Below are positions 25,305 to 32,291 of a stretch of 64,000 nt of DNA, piece by piece. Source of the DNA: Pseudorhodoplanes sp049324435 (GTDB lineage Bacteria; Pseudomonadota; Alphaproteobacteria; Rhizobiales; Xanthobacteraceae); contig JBMOOQ010000009.1 in the NCBI GenBank assembly GCA_049324435.1, positions 1 through 64,000 of the forward strand, read 5' to 3'. The notes under the pieces were generated by a model that was not told the origin of the DNA, ran no database searches, and saw only the letters and a program-made list of their open reading frames with translations. The stretch's first letter is position 1. Every line of letters starts with the position of its first letter. The position numbers and the translations under genes were made by a program.

Positions 25305-25511
25305 AACGGCAAGGCCGAACGCTTCATCCAGACCGCCATGCGAGAGTGGGCCTATGCGCGCGCCTACGAAACATCAGACCAGCGCGCCGGCCACCTCGCA
25401 CCATGGCTGCGCGGATACAACTGGCTCAGGCCACGCCACGCCCTGAAGCTCAAGACAACCATCAGACGCCTCCGTCTCACCGAGGATAACCTGTCGAGAC
25501 TTCACATCTAG
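25305..25511 (+). pseudogene. IS481-family transposase remnant (C-terminal fragment)
   Basis: A 68-codon frame ends at TAG 25509-25511. It begins at the conserved NGKAERFIQT and continues REWAYARAY ... LAPWLRGYNW ... RLRLTEDNLSRLHI. This is the end of the rve/DDE catalytic domain of IS481-type transposases, including the glutamate in KAERF. The rest of the domain, with the first two catalytic acids, is absent, because a stop lies a few codons upstream. It is a dead fragment. It shares the sequence CTAG with the stop of the opposite PilZ gene. Confidence 0.75.
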
Positions 25512-25747
25512 AGCTTCGGAGCCGGAATAAATTTGACGCCGACCTGATTCCCGCGTCGCCACACGACCTGGCACCACCGCACCAGGCCCGGACGAAGGGT
25601 CAGGTAGAAAATGTCCGGAAGGCGGCCATTAGTCGAAAGCATCGCACCGGTACGGGAAACGTCCAACAGCGTGCAAGTGACCGAACCGCCAGCCACTACA
25701 ACTAGCGAGCCATGAGAGCGCCGAGTAGATTGCCGATGATCGTTCAT
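25508..25747 (-). CDS. PilZ-domain protein
   Basis: 79 residues with the minimal PilZ layout: RRSHGS near the N-terminus, a central CTLLDVSRTGAML matching the D/NxSxxG motif, then LTLRPG, CQVVWRRGNQVGVKF and the C-terminus. PilZ domains bind cyclic di-GMP through RxxxR and D/NxSxxG. The N-terminal arginine motif here is only partly kept (R..RR), so binding is uncertain. Small stand-alone PilZ proteins of this kind are frequent in Hyphomicrobiales. It lies in the scarred middle of the island and converges on the IS481 remnant. Confidence 0.75.
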   Translation of the reverse strand: MNDHRQSTRRSHGSLVVVAGGSVTCTLLDVSRTGAMLSTNGRLPDIFYLTLRPGLVRWCQVVWRRGNQVGVKFIPAPKL

Positions 25748-25815
25748 GCGCGAAGCATAGACAGAACCTGTTAATTTCCCGCAAAGCCGACGTTACTAAC
25801 GCTCTTGCGGGCCTT

Positions 25816-25833
25816 TGCCGCCCGCATACGCGG
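25816..25833. repeat. 18-nt direct repeat, copy 2
   Basis: Exact second copy of the repeat at 24721-24738. The pair and the similar short starts that follow suggest that the 5' region of one gene was duplicated or that the intervening DNA was inserted. Confidence 0.8.
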
Positions 25834-25876
25834 ACCGCCGGGAATAACCTATGGCCGCCTCCGGTCGCCCGAGGGT

Positions 25877-26134
25877 TTAATCCGACTCGTCGGCTGCGCC
25901 AGCGAGCCCTTTCATGGCCCGGATCAGCGCCGCGACCTCGCGTCGGCGGGCGAGGGCCTCGGCGGTGTAGCGGCCGTGCTTGAAGGCGTTCCGATTACCC
26001 TTCGGCGCGCCCGGCGACAGCCCGCCGTGCAGCCGGCAGCGGCCGTTCGGCATCGCCGGCGACCGGCACGGGCTCCCGCGTCGCGTCCGGGCACCGCATC
26101 GCGGGCTGCGGTGCATCGGCAATCTGCTTTGCAT
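25877..26134 (-). CDS. HGG-motif protein of phages and islands
   Basis: 85 residues. It has a cysteine-bearing module CGARTRRGSPC...PNGRCRLHGG followed by SPGAPKGNRNAFKHGRYTAEA. This is the HGGxSxGAPKGNxNAxKHG signature of short proteins common in alphaproteobacterial phages and integrated elements. The C, C, C, H spacing suggests a small zinc-binding knuckle. The start ATG at 26134 has GGAGG 9 nt upstream. The frame overlaps the 3' end of the next gene upstream by 140 nt, with both frames conserved. It is the last gene of the replication-type operon. Its function is unknown. Confidence 0.75.
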   Translation of the reverse strand: MQSRLPMHRSPRCGARTRRGSPCRSPAMPNGRCRLHGGLSPGAPKGNRNAFKHGRYTAEALARRREVAALIRAMKGLAGAADESD

Positions 26135-26666
26135 GGGGTTGATCCTCCGAATTCGCGCGATCCCCACCCCCCGGAGGGGTCACCACGCCGACCACCGCTT
26201 GGCCACCGGAATGAACGTGGACGTGCTCGACAGTGACCTTCTGCTGGCCCTTGCCGCGGTGGCGGTTCAGCGCTTCAAGCAGCGTGGCGAAGCTGCGGGA
26301 GAGCTTGTTGGCCTGGGCGAGGTTCTCGCGCCGGCCCTCGAAGGTCTGCTCGCCGATCATGGCGCGGCGGTAGCATTCCATCGCGGCGTTGTGGGCGGCG
26401 ATCAGTTGCGCCGCCATCATGCCCTCCAGCTCATCCTTCGGCCCGATCCCGACCAGCGCGGCGACGGTGGCGCTGTATTGCTTATCTCGCGTCGCCGGGT
26501 CGGAATGCTCCAGCCAAAGGGCCTGGATGGTCTGGTTGGCGAGGATGTTGTTCCAATGGTCGGAACGCGAGCCGCCGATGTTCTTCAGCCGGCCCTTACG
26601 ATCGTCGGGATCGTTGGCGACCACCGTCGATGGCTTGGTTTCCTTCGCAGCCTTCTTTCCAGTCAT
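25995..26666 (-). CDS. Island protein of unknown function
   Basis: 223 residues. A helical middle (DPATRDKQYSATVAALVGI, AAQLIAAHNAAMECYRRAM, NKLSRSFATLLEALNRHRG) looks like a helix bundle. It is followed by VEHVHVHSGGQAVVG, a strand-like segment found in small-terminase-like and island proteins, then a Pro-rich tail. The ATG overlaps the stop of the upstream gene (ATGA), so translation is coupled to it. The C-terminal ~45 codons overlap the HGG-motif gene in another frame. I have no firm function. Confidence 0.7.
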   Translation of the reverse strand: MTGKKAAKETKPSTVVANDPDDRKGRLKNIGGSRSDHWNNILANQTIQALWLEHSDPATRDKQYSATVAALVGIGPKDELEGMMAAQLIAAHNAAMECYRRAMIGEQTFEGRRENLAQANKLSRSFATLLEALNRHRGKGQQKVTVEHVHVHSGGQAVVGVVTPPGGGDRANSEDQPHAKQIADAPQPAMRCPDATREPVPVAGDAERPLPAARRAVAGRAEG

Positions 26667-27169
26667 CGATATGTCCTCGGTTGTTCAATTCCCATAGCCG
26701 CCAGTGCGGCAACCGCCTCGGCCTTGCGCGCGGCGTGCCATGCCGGCCAGCAGCGCGAATGCAGCCAGGCATGGCCGGCCGGTTCGGTGCCGAACGGCAG
26801 CAGCTTGTCGTGCACATGATCGCTTCCCCCGCAGCCGAGGCAGCGGCCAAAGGACGAGCGCGCAGGATTGCGATTGAGCCATTCGGTGACGCAGCGAGCG
26901 AAGGCGCGGGCTTCGGCCTGATCCCGTGGCAAGCCGCCGTCGAACGCGGCGATGGCGGCCCGTTCATCGAAGAAGGCCCGCCAATCCTCGCCCGACCAAC
27001 CGTCGTTGCCGGTGCGCAGCAGCGCGAGCACACCCGCCTTGTGACGCGAAAGCAGGTCCAGCACGGCGGCATCAGGCGCGGCGTCGGCGTCGAGCGTGAG
27101 GGCATCGCCATCGACGCCGATCCGAACGCCGGCATTGCGGGCCGCCTTGAGGGCTTGGACGGCGCTCAT
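26663..27169 (-). CDS. Island protein with TubC-like N-terminus and cysteine motif
   Basis: 168 residues. The first ~60 residues (LKAARNAGVRIGVDGDALTL, VLDLLSRHKAGVLALLR) fit the small TubC-type docking/helix fold, which is often found N-terminal in primase-associated proteins. A second part has CLGCGGSDHVHDKLLPFG and HSRCW, a possible zinc site (C, C, H, C). The ATG at 27169 overlaps the helicase stop (ATGA). It occupies a fixed place between the helicase-like gene and the 223-residue gene, so it is probably a replication partner. The role is inferred only from context. Confidence 0.75.
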   Translation of the reverse strand: MSAVQALKAARNAGVRIGVDGDALTLDADAAPDAAVLDLLSRHKAGVLALLRTGNDGWSGEDWRAFFDERAAIAAFDGGLPRDQAEARAFARCVTEWLNRNPARSSFGRCLGCGGSDHVHDKLLPFGTEPAGHAWLHSRCWPAWHAARKAEAVAALAAMGIEQPRTYR

Positions 27170-29118
27170 AGCCGCGCCCTCCAGCCCGTCTTTTCGGGTG
27201 CGGATTGAGGCGGGCAATTTGCGTCCGCACCGTCCGCATCGGTCTCGCCGTTGGATTTCAACGGGTTGCTGCGGACGATCGGGCCGTTACCGCCCCTCGA
27301 AGCGTCCGCATTGCCGCCGACCGTCCGCAAGCTTTGGGATGCAAAGCCCTTGGCGGGAATAAGCTTCGGCTGATTGGCGGACGGTACGGACGATGCGGAC
27401 GGTCGCGTCCCTCTGGTTTCTGGCGCGGATGATAGCCCGGTGGTGATGCGGATGATCCGCGTGCGCGCCCGGCCTTCGCGCTCGAAGCCGATCTCGATGC
27501 CGATCTTGCGCAGGAAGGTCGCCGCCCGGCGCAAGCGTCCTGCCAGCGCGCGCGGACTGTCCGGCCACGCCTTGGACTTAGCGATGCGGTCGCCCGCCAA
27601 CTCGGCAAGGGCGCCCAGAAGCTCCGAGGCGGTTCCCGTCCACTCCGTCCGCGCCGCCATCACCGCACGCATGGCGGCGGCGATCGGATCGGCGTCGATC
27701 ACACCGTCCACTGCCTCGTCGCGGTTGCCGCAATAGGCCGACCAGAACGTGCCAGCTGGCCATAGCGCGGTTTCGCAGGCCGTCGCCCACAGGGCGAAGT
27801 CGGCCATGCGCGGCAGCCTGTCGAGCCGCGTATACGGCAGCATTGCGAGGCCCTTTGCCACCGCGTCGAGCAGCGCGCCGAGGATGCGCGAGCGCTCGGC
27901 CTCGAACGCCGCCCATAATTCCTGCTCGGGGCGGCGGCATTCCTCGGGGATCGGTTCGAGCGTCAGAAACAGGGCACGGTCGGCAAGGTCAGGCCGCGTC
28001 ACGATGTCCTCGATGCCGTTCAGGATCACCGGCCGGGCTGCATCGAAAAGCACCTCGTCCTGATCGGAATAGAGCTGCCGCACCGCGAAGCCGCCGCCTG
28101 TGGCAAGGCGGCAAAGCGTGTCCGAAATCCAGGAGGGCAGACCCGATACGTTGTCGAAGGCCAACACATGGCCATTGCTCGCCGCGATGAACAGGTCCCG
28201 ATCCTCGCGCGGCAGCGCCCGCAGCGGTGCGGTATTTGGATCGAGCAAGGCCCGCAGGATCGCCGAAAACGTTGACTTCGCCGAGCCCTGTTCGCCCGAG
28301 AGCACCATCACAGGATAGGGACCGCGATTGCGCAGGCATGCCAGTGTCCAGGCGATCACCAGCACGAAATCGGCGTCGGAACGGACATTGAGGAACGATC
28401 GCAGCGCTTGCACCGATCCGCCGGGCACCGGCATCGGCAACGCCTGCATCCCGGCAGCGCGACGGAAGCGAACGGGCGGATTGTCGATGACGCGCCAGCC
28501 AGTCGCGTCGATCTCCACTGCGCGCCATGTCTCGTCGCCGAGGTCGAGATAGAGCCGCCCGTCGAAACCGCCGATGCGGACATGAACCGTTCGCTCCGGT
28601 GCATCGAAATGCGCCTTGGCCTCGATCACATTCAGCGCCGATTGCAGCGCCTCCGAACTTGGCGCGCCTCCGGTCGCCTCGAAGAAGCGGCGGGCGAGCC
28701 AGCGGCGAAAACCTTTGGCGCGGATCGGCCAGGTTTCGCGGTGGCCGTTGATGTCGAGGTCGGCGAAGCCGGTGCCGTCCGGCGCGTGAAACAGCTCGGC
28801 GGTTTGCGCGAGGTCGATCAGAATGTCGGCCTGGGTCGGGCCGCGACCGCCGGCCTCGCCGCTTTCCTCGGCGATGGCATCGTCGAGCGCCATCACCCGG
28901 CATCCGGCCCTCTTCAATTGTGCCCGCAGCGCCTCGAAGGCGGCGCGATCGCCGTGCTTCAGCGCGGTGAGCCGTTGAAGCACCTCGGGCACGAAGGCGG
29001 CGCCGGGATCGGTGGCGGTCCTTTCGACGAGACCCTCCAGCGGATCACGGACTTCCTCGGCGGCCTCGATGGCCGCGCAGATCGCATCGTTGCTGTCGCC
29101 ATTGTCCAACGCGCTCAT
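27166..29118 (-). CDS. P-loop ATPase, replicative helicase-like
   Basis: 650 residues. After a helical N-terminus (about 1-110) there is an ATPase core at about 240-420: Walker A GEQGSAKST, Walker B-like HVLAFDNVSGL, and sensor-like RPVILNGIEDIVTRPDLADRALFL. This is the SF3-type or DUF927-like helicase pattern seen after primases in phages and satellites. A C-terminal winged-helix-like segment (LAGRLRRAATFLRKIGIEIGF) and an unstructured tail follow. The ATG at 29118 overlaps the primase stop (ATGA). The open frame continues upstream but inside the primase gene. It likely unwinds DNA for replication of the excised island. Confidence 0.82.
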   Translation of the reverse strand: MSALDNGDSNDAICAAIEAAEEVRDPLEGLVERTATDPGAAFVPEVLQRLTALKHGDRAAFEALRAQLKRAGCRVMALDDAIAEESGEAGGRGPTQADILIDLAQTAELFHAPDGTGFADLDINGHRETWPIRAKGFRRWLARRFFEATGGAPSSEALQSALNVIEAKAHFDAPERTVHVRIGGFDGRLYLDLGDETWRAVEIDATGWRVIDNPPVRFRRAAGMQALPMPVPGGSVQALRSFLNVRSDADFVLVIAWTLACLRNRGPYPVMVLSGEQGSAKSTFSAILRALLDPNTAPLRALPREDRDLFIAASNGHVLAFDNVSGLPSWISDTLCRLATGGGFAVRQLYSDQDEVLFDAARPVILNGIEDIVTRPDLADRALFLTLEPIPEECRRPEQELWAAFEAERSRILGALLDAVAKGLAMLPYTRLDRLPRMADFALWATACETALWPAGTFWSAYCGNRDEAVDGVIDADPIAAAMRAVMAARTEWTGTASELLGALAELAGDRIAKSKAWPDSPRALAGRLRRAATFLRKIGIEIGFEREGRARTRIIRITTGLSSAPETRGTRPSASSVPSANQPKLIPAKGFASQSLRTVGGNADASRGGNGPIVRSNPLKSNGETDADGADANCPPQSAPEKTGWRARL

Positions 29119-30011
29119 TGCGTCGTCTCCTCGGTGCGAGGCGCGCGGCGCAGCAGCAGATCGTTGAAGTCCGCGCCTTTCGGCGGACGTGCGATGCGCA
29201 CGCGCCGGCCTTCCCGCTTCCAGCGCCAGGCGCAATCCTGCGCCGCCGCTTCGCCGGGATCGTCGCCATCGGCGAGTACGATCACGTCGCGAACTTCGCG
29301 CGGCAGGTCGAGCGCGCGAAGTCCCGATGTCGAAAGCGCTGCCCATGCCGCTCTGCCGCTGGCTTGCATCGCGGCGAGGCAGGTTTCGATCCCTTCGCCG
29401 ACCATCAGCGCATTGCCAGCCGGTCCGAGCCGCACTGCGCCAGCACGGCACGGCCCGAGCATCATCTTCTCCGGATCGACCGGCGCTTTCGCGCTTCCGT
29501 TGCGTGCCAGGAAGGTGCGGTGAATGCCGACCGGCCTGCCTTCAACGCCGTGCGTCACCAGCGCCACCATCGCCGGCCAGACGCCGACCGAAGGATGCTT
29601 CAGCCCGGCGTGGAAGCGGATAGACGGCGGTATAGAAATGGTGAGGCCACGCGATCGCAGATAGGTCTCGACTGGCGTTCCCTCCGCGGATTGCGCGCCG
29701 CGCCAGATGGCTATCGCCGCCTCCGTCCGCTTGATGGCATCGCCGTCCATCTCGGGCGGTGGCACGCGATGGGGCTTGCGTGAGAAAGGGATCGGCCGAC
29801 GGTCGTCCGCTTCCCAGACACCGCGCGCCCGAAGCGCGGCGATCACTTCGCTCTGATCGCATCCGGCATGGCAGCGCACGAGTACCTTGCCGTCGCGGGC
29901 GTCGGCGATCGAGAGGCTCGGCTTGCGGTCGTCGTGTGCCGGACAACGCACCATCCAGGCGGCGCCAGCCTTGCGACCGCCGAGGGCCTTGGCAATGGTT
30001 TCAGCGGTCAT
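29115..30011 (-). CDS. Toprim-domain DNA primase
   Basis: 298 residues. The N-terminal zinc-binding motif is CPAHDDRKPSLSI ... VRCHAGCDQ (C-H-C-C). A central DUF7146-like region has VETYLRSRGL and RFHAGL. The C-terminal Toprim domain has GEGIETCLAA (catalytic Glu), LSTSGLRALDLP and LADGDDPGEAAA (DxD). This is the short phage/plasmid primase type that makes RNA primers for replication. The ATG at 30011 was chosen because the Zn motif follows it normally. It overlaps the end of the small gene upstream by 11 nt and is coupled to the helicase downstream. Confidence 0.9.
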   Translation of the reverse strand: MTAETIAKALGGRKAGAAWMVRCPAHDDRKPSLSIADARDGKVLVRCHAGCDQSEVIAALRARGVWEADDRRPIPFSRKPHRVPPPEMDGDAIKRTEAAIAIWRGAQSAEGTPVETYLRSRGLTISIPPSIRFHAGLKHPSVGVWPAMVALVTHGVEGRPVGIHRTFLARNGSAKAPVDPEKMMLGPCRAGAVRLGPAGNALMVGEGIETCLAAMQASGRAAWAALSTSGLRALDLPREVRDVIVLADGDDPGEAAAQDCAWRWKREGRRVRIARPPKGADFNDLLLRRAPRTEETTQ

Positions 30012-30240
30012 GGCGCACCTCGCAGTCGTGCGACTTGGAGGGCACCCGGTTGTCGTTGGCCGCGCACCTTTCGGCGTGTGACCACTCGGCAAGAACGGCG
30101 AAGAAGCCGGTCACGTTCTCGGCGATCTGCCGAGCGTCCTCGTCGGTGAGGTCGCGCCCGAGGCGCGGTTGCCAGACTTGCCGGGTGCGGGCGATCTGCT
30201 TGCCCGCGTCATTGTCGTTTGCGGCGTCGAGACGTTTCAT
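30001..30240 (-). CDS. Small island protein upstream of primase
   Basis: 79 residues. It starts MKRLDAANDNDAGKQ with a GAGG ribosome-binding site 7 nt before ATG 30240. The core LTDEDARQIAENVTGFFAVLAEW is a predicted amphipathic helix, and the tail is polar. Its stop overlaps the primase start by 11 nt, so it belongs to the same coupled operon. ANDN-rich starts and this helix are typical of short hypothetical proteins in alphaproteobacterial islands. The function is unknown. Confidence 0.65.
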   Translation of the reverse strand: MKRLDAANDNDAGKQIARTRQVWQPRLGRDLTDEDARQIAENVTGFFAVLAEWSHAERCAANDNRVPSKSHDCEVRHDR

Positions 30241-30387
30241 CGAAGACCTCACTGGCGGTTTCCTCCGCTCCGTGCTCCTGGCCTCCGGTCTCGGAATCCC
30301 ACCGATGACGCTGGACCCAATGGGGATTTGCATCTTCAGGCGTCCCCGTCGCAGGGATCGCCGGCCGTTCTCAGTCCTTCGGCCGCC

Positions 30388-30609
30388 TCAGTGCGGCACC
30401 TCGTCCGCAGGAATCGTGAACTTGTGGCTCTTGCCGGCGCGGATCACGAGATGGCGCTTGCCACCGTTCCCGACCTCGCAGGCGATCGAATAGTCGAAGA
30501 AGCCGTGCTTAAGCCCATCAACGACAAGGCCTTCGAGCCGGTCGAGCGCCTCGCGAACCTGTCCACGGGAGACTCGTTGAGACGAGGGTGCAATCGATGT
30601 CTCAACCAT
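30388..30609 (-). CDS. Small island protein of unknown function
   Basis: 73 residues. It contains SRGQVREALDRLEGLVVDGLKHGFFDYSI and VGNGGKRHLVIRAGKSHKFTIP, a helix followed by a beta-hairpin-rich half. The hydrophobic pattern is that of a folded small domain. It has a good ATG and overlaps the stop of the upstream 88-residue gene by 8 nt. It may be a DNA- or protein-binding accessory of the primase operon. I do not recognise the family. Confidence 0.65.
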   Translation of the reverse strand: MVETSIAPSSQRVSRGQVREALDRLEGLVVDGLKHGFFDYSIACEVGNGGKRHLVIRAGKSHKFTIPADEVPH

Positions 30610-30868
30610 TGTGCAGAAGCCCTTTCATGTCCTTTATGGTGGCGACGAAGGCGAGCGGGTGGACGGTGGTGGCATCGCTGTAGAAGGCCATCACGTCGTC
30701 GCGCCGGGTTGGCCGGTCCTGAAACACGAAGACCTTTCGCCGGCCCTCGGAACGAAGATCGAGCAGCTCGTATCCCGCGCAGCGCAGGAAACAGGCGAGA
30801 TAGAAGTCGCGGGTTTCGAACGCGGTTCGCCGCCCTTCGTCCGGCCAGGTCGCTTGTTCAGTTGACAC
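30602..30868 (-). CDS. DUF5659-like small protein
   Basis: 88 residues. The segment FETRDFYLACFLRCAGYELLDLRSEGRRKVFVFQDRPTRRDDVMAFYSD follows the pattern of DUF5659 proteins: a helix with L-CFL, then K/FVF strand and a following helix. They are found on phages and islands with no known activity. The start is GTG at 30868. It overlaps the next gene by 8 nt and lies 24 nt after the ImmA/IrrE gene, all on the minus strand. Confidence 0.7.
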   Translation of the reverse strand: MSTEQATWPDEGRRTAFETRDFYLACFLRCAGYELLDLRSEGRRKVFVFQDRPTRRDDVMAFYSDATTVHPLAFVATIKDMKGLLHNG

Positions 30869-30892
30869 TCGACGATCTCCTCAAAAAAAGGG

Positions 30893-31645
30893 TCAGAAGC
30901 CTTCGGTGAGAAGCCGCTGGCGCGGCACGACACGGTGTAACAGCCCGAGCTTTTCAAGCCGGATGCGCATCGCAATCGGCGATACGAAAAAGCGCTCGGC
31001 AAACGGCCGGGCAAAGCTATCAAGCACCCGATCTTCATCGTCGTCGAAATCCCGGCCGATCTCGACGAAGGGGTGTTCAATCGGCCTTTCCGGTTGCAGG
31101 ACGCGCTGCTTGCGGTCGGGAAACGCCTCGTCCCACACGGCAAAAACCATCTTGCGCGGCATGAGCAGGCACGAAGCATAGAAATCGGCCTGCCACTCCA
31201 CCCGTTCCTTTGCTTGGCTTGAACGGCAGATGACGGTCGGTCGCGCGGCGTCGATCAGCAGCGAACCTTGGTCTCGTGTCGGGCGGACAAGCGGACGGTG
31301 CAACCGCCAATGCCCGCCGCCTTCATGCGCAAGGGTAAACCTGTAGCGCCCCTCGCGCTCGGGCCGATCCTCGGGATCAAGGCACTCGTCGATGACGATC
31401 TGGCCGGATTCGAGCCAGATCGCGCCAAAAATATCCGGCTCCAGGCCAATCCCGCTGCGTGGCACGCCGAGGCGTGCATGAAGATCGTCGAACTCCACGC
31501 GAAGCTTGAGATGCTTTTCGACGATATCTTCGATCGGGATCGGCGCGCGCACCTCGATGCCTCTGGCGTGAGCGAACTCGCCCAGCAGGGCCTCGGCGTC
31601 GCGCTCGATCACGTCATCGGGGATATAGGGCACTCGAAGGGCCAT
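30893..31645 (-). CDS. ImmA/IrrE-family metallopeptidase with altered zinc motif
   Basis: 250 residues. The family layout is clear: an N-terminal IPIEDIVEKHLKLRVEF, then FGAIWLESGQIVIDE, the metal site in FTLAHEGGGHWRLHR, and downstream EWQADFYASCLLMPR with the third ligand Glu in EWQAD. The usual site is HExxH, but here there is one extra residue (HEGGGH). A winged-helix C-terminus (FFVSPIAMRIRLEKLGLL) follows. ImmA-type peptidases cleave XRE repressors to trigger excision of elements. The XRE gene lies 45 bp upstream on the same strand, so this pair may be the mobility switch. Confidence 0.88.
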   Translation of the reverse strand: MALRVPYIPDDVIERDAEALLGEFAHARGIEVRAPIPIEDIVEKHLKLRVEFDDLHARLGVPRSGIGLEPDIFGAIWLESGQIVIDECLDPEDRPEREGRYRFTLAHEGGGHWRLHRPLVRPTRDQGSLLIDAARPTVICRSSQAKERVEWQADFYASCLLMPRKMVFAVWDEAFPDRKQRVLQPERPIEHPFVEIGRDFDDDEDRVLDSFARPFAERFFVSPIAMRIRLEKLGLLHRVVPRQRLLTEGF

Positions 31646-31690
31646 TCCGGTTCATCCTCATCTTGCATCATCGGTGCGCCGACCGGCGCT

Positions 31691-32044
31691 TTACTTTTCC
31701 TTCGCCTTTTGCGCCTGCCGCGCCAAGCGAGCCATGTCCTCGGCCGTCAGCCCTCTTGCCGCCCGCAGGAAATCAGCCATTTCCCGAGGCCGCTCGCGGA
31801 TGATGTCGGTCAGGTCGGATGCCACGCGGCCCGCCAGCGCCAGCAACTCGTCCGCATCCAGTCCAAGAACTCCGGCGATCTTCCTCACCTTGTCCTCCGT
31901 CGGCGGCGGAAACTCGTCACGCTCCACTTTCGACAGATAGGTCGGGCTCACCCCGATCTTCTTCGCCATCTCCCTCAGTCCGATTTCCTTCGCCTCCCGC
32001 TCGCGGCGGATGAACGCCCCGAATTTCTCCCTCCCGGCCTTCAT
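31691..32044 (-). CDS. XRE-family transcriptional regulator (probable island repressor)
   Basis: 117 residues. The N-terminal Cro/cI HTH (about 8-65) has LREMAKKIGVSPTYLSKVERDEFPPP, where helices 2-3 and the YLSKVE recognition segment are typical. A C-terminal helical part (IIRERPREMADFLRAARGLTAEDMARLA) probably dimerises or contacts the peptidase. The ATG at 32044 has a GGAG site. The longer frame to 32110 runs through the operator. It is upstream of the ImmA/IrrE gene, the classic repressor-antirepressor order. Its promoter has two dyads that share sequence with the recombinase promoter. Confidence 0.9.
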   Translation of the reverse strand: MKAGREKFGAFIRREREAKEIGLREMAKKIGVSPTYLSKVERDEFPPPTEDKVRKIAGVLGLDADELLALAGRVASDLTDIIRERPREMADFLRAARGLTAEDMARLARQAQKAKEK

Positions 32045-32062
32045 AGCTTCACGCTCCGTCGT

Positions 32063-32121
32063 CTGTTTAGGTGTAACTTTACACGCGATTCGCCAAGCAT
32101 CGTCAACCAAAGACTAAACAG
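32063..32121 (-). promoter_or_regulatory. XRE promoter with dyad operators
   Basis: On the minus strand, TTGACG (32106-32101) and TGTAAA (32083-32078) are 17 nt apart. The dyad GTGTAACTTTACAC (32071-32084) overlaps the -10 and adjoins CTGTTTAG (32063-32070), which is mirrored by CTAAACAG at 32114-32121 just outside the -35. The combined TTACAC-CTAAACA sequence is shared with the recombinase promoter dyad at 16604-16623. Confidence 0.65.
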
Positions 32122-32135
32122 CCGCCCACGGGTGC

Positions 32136-32291
32136 TTATGCCGCCAGCCGCATGTCTCGGATTTCTTCGAGAATGCGCCGGAAATCAGGTTCCGGGGCGA
32201 GGCACATGGTTCTATAAGCGTTGAGGAACGGCAGCCACTCCGCATTCCGCCATTCATCCGATTGCCCTTGCTCTGGGATGACGCTAGCGTC
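32136..32291 (-). pseudogene. Truncated frame at the right edge of the island
   Basis: A 51-codon minus-strand frame without an initiation codon follows a TGA at 32292-32294 and ends with TAA at 32136. Its sequence (SDEWRNAEWLPFLNAYRTM ... FRRILEEIRDMRLAA) is protein-like, with two amphipathic helices. It stops abruptly on the side of the chromosome, so it is probably a gene cut at the island junction. In the excised circle it might be completed by sequence from the other end. Confidence 0.5.

Larger units (their letters stand above)
15027..32291. mobile_element. Integrated genomic island at tRNA-Gln, satellite-like
   Basis: A block of accessory genes starts at the tRNA-Gln 3' end and runs to about 32291. 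It carries a large serine recombinase at the tRNA-proximal end, a DUF2493 gene, an extended type I restriction-modification operon, IS and HTH remnants, a primase-helicase operon, an ImmA/IrrE peptidase and an XRE regulator. On its right flank a truncated reading frame (32136-32291) is followed by ordinary chromosomal genes. No relaxase, coupling protein, type IV secretion, capsid or terminase genes are visible, so conjugation or packaging would need a helper. I could not find a convincing repeat of the tRNA end at the right side, so that boundary is approximate. Confidence 0.75.

Noticed and set aside
24935..25339. A 134-codon minus-strand frame that seems to give the HTH gene an N-terminus
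   Set aside because: Its first residues are the antisense of the IS481 fragment, and it is out of frame with the HTH domain. It is not a real leader and does not show a programmed frameshift.
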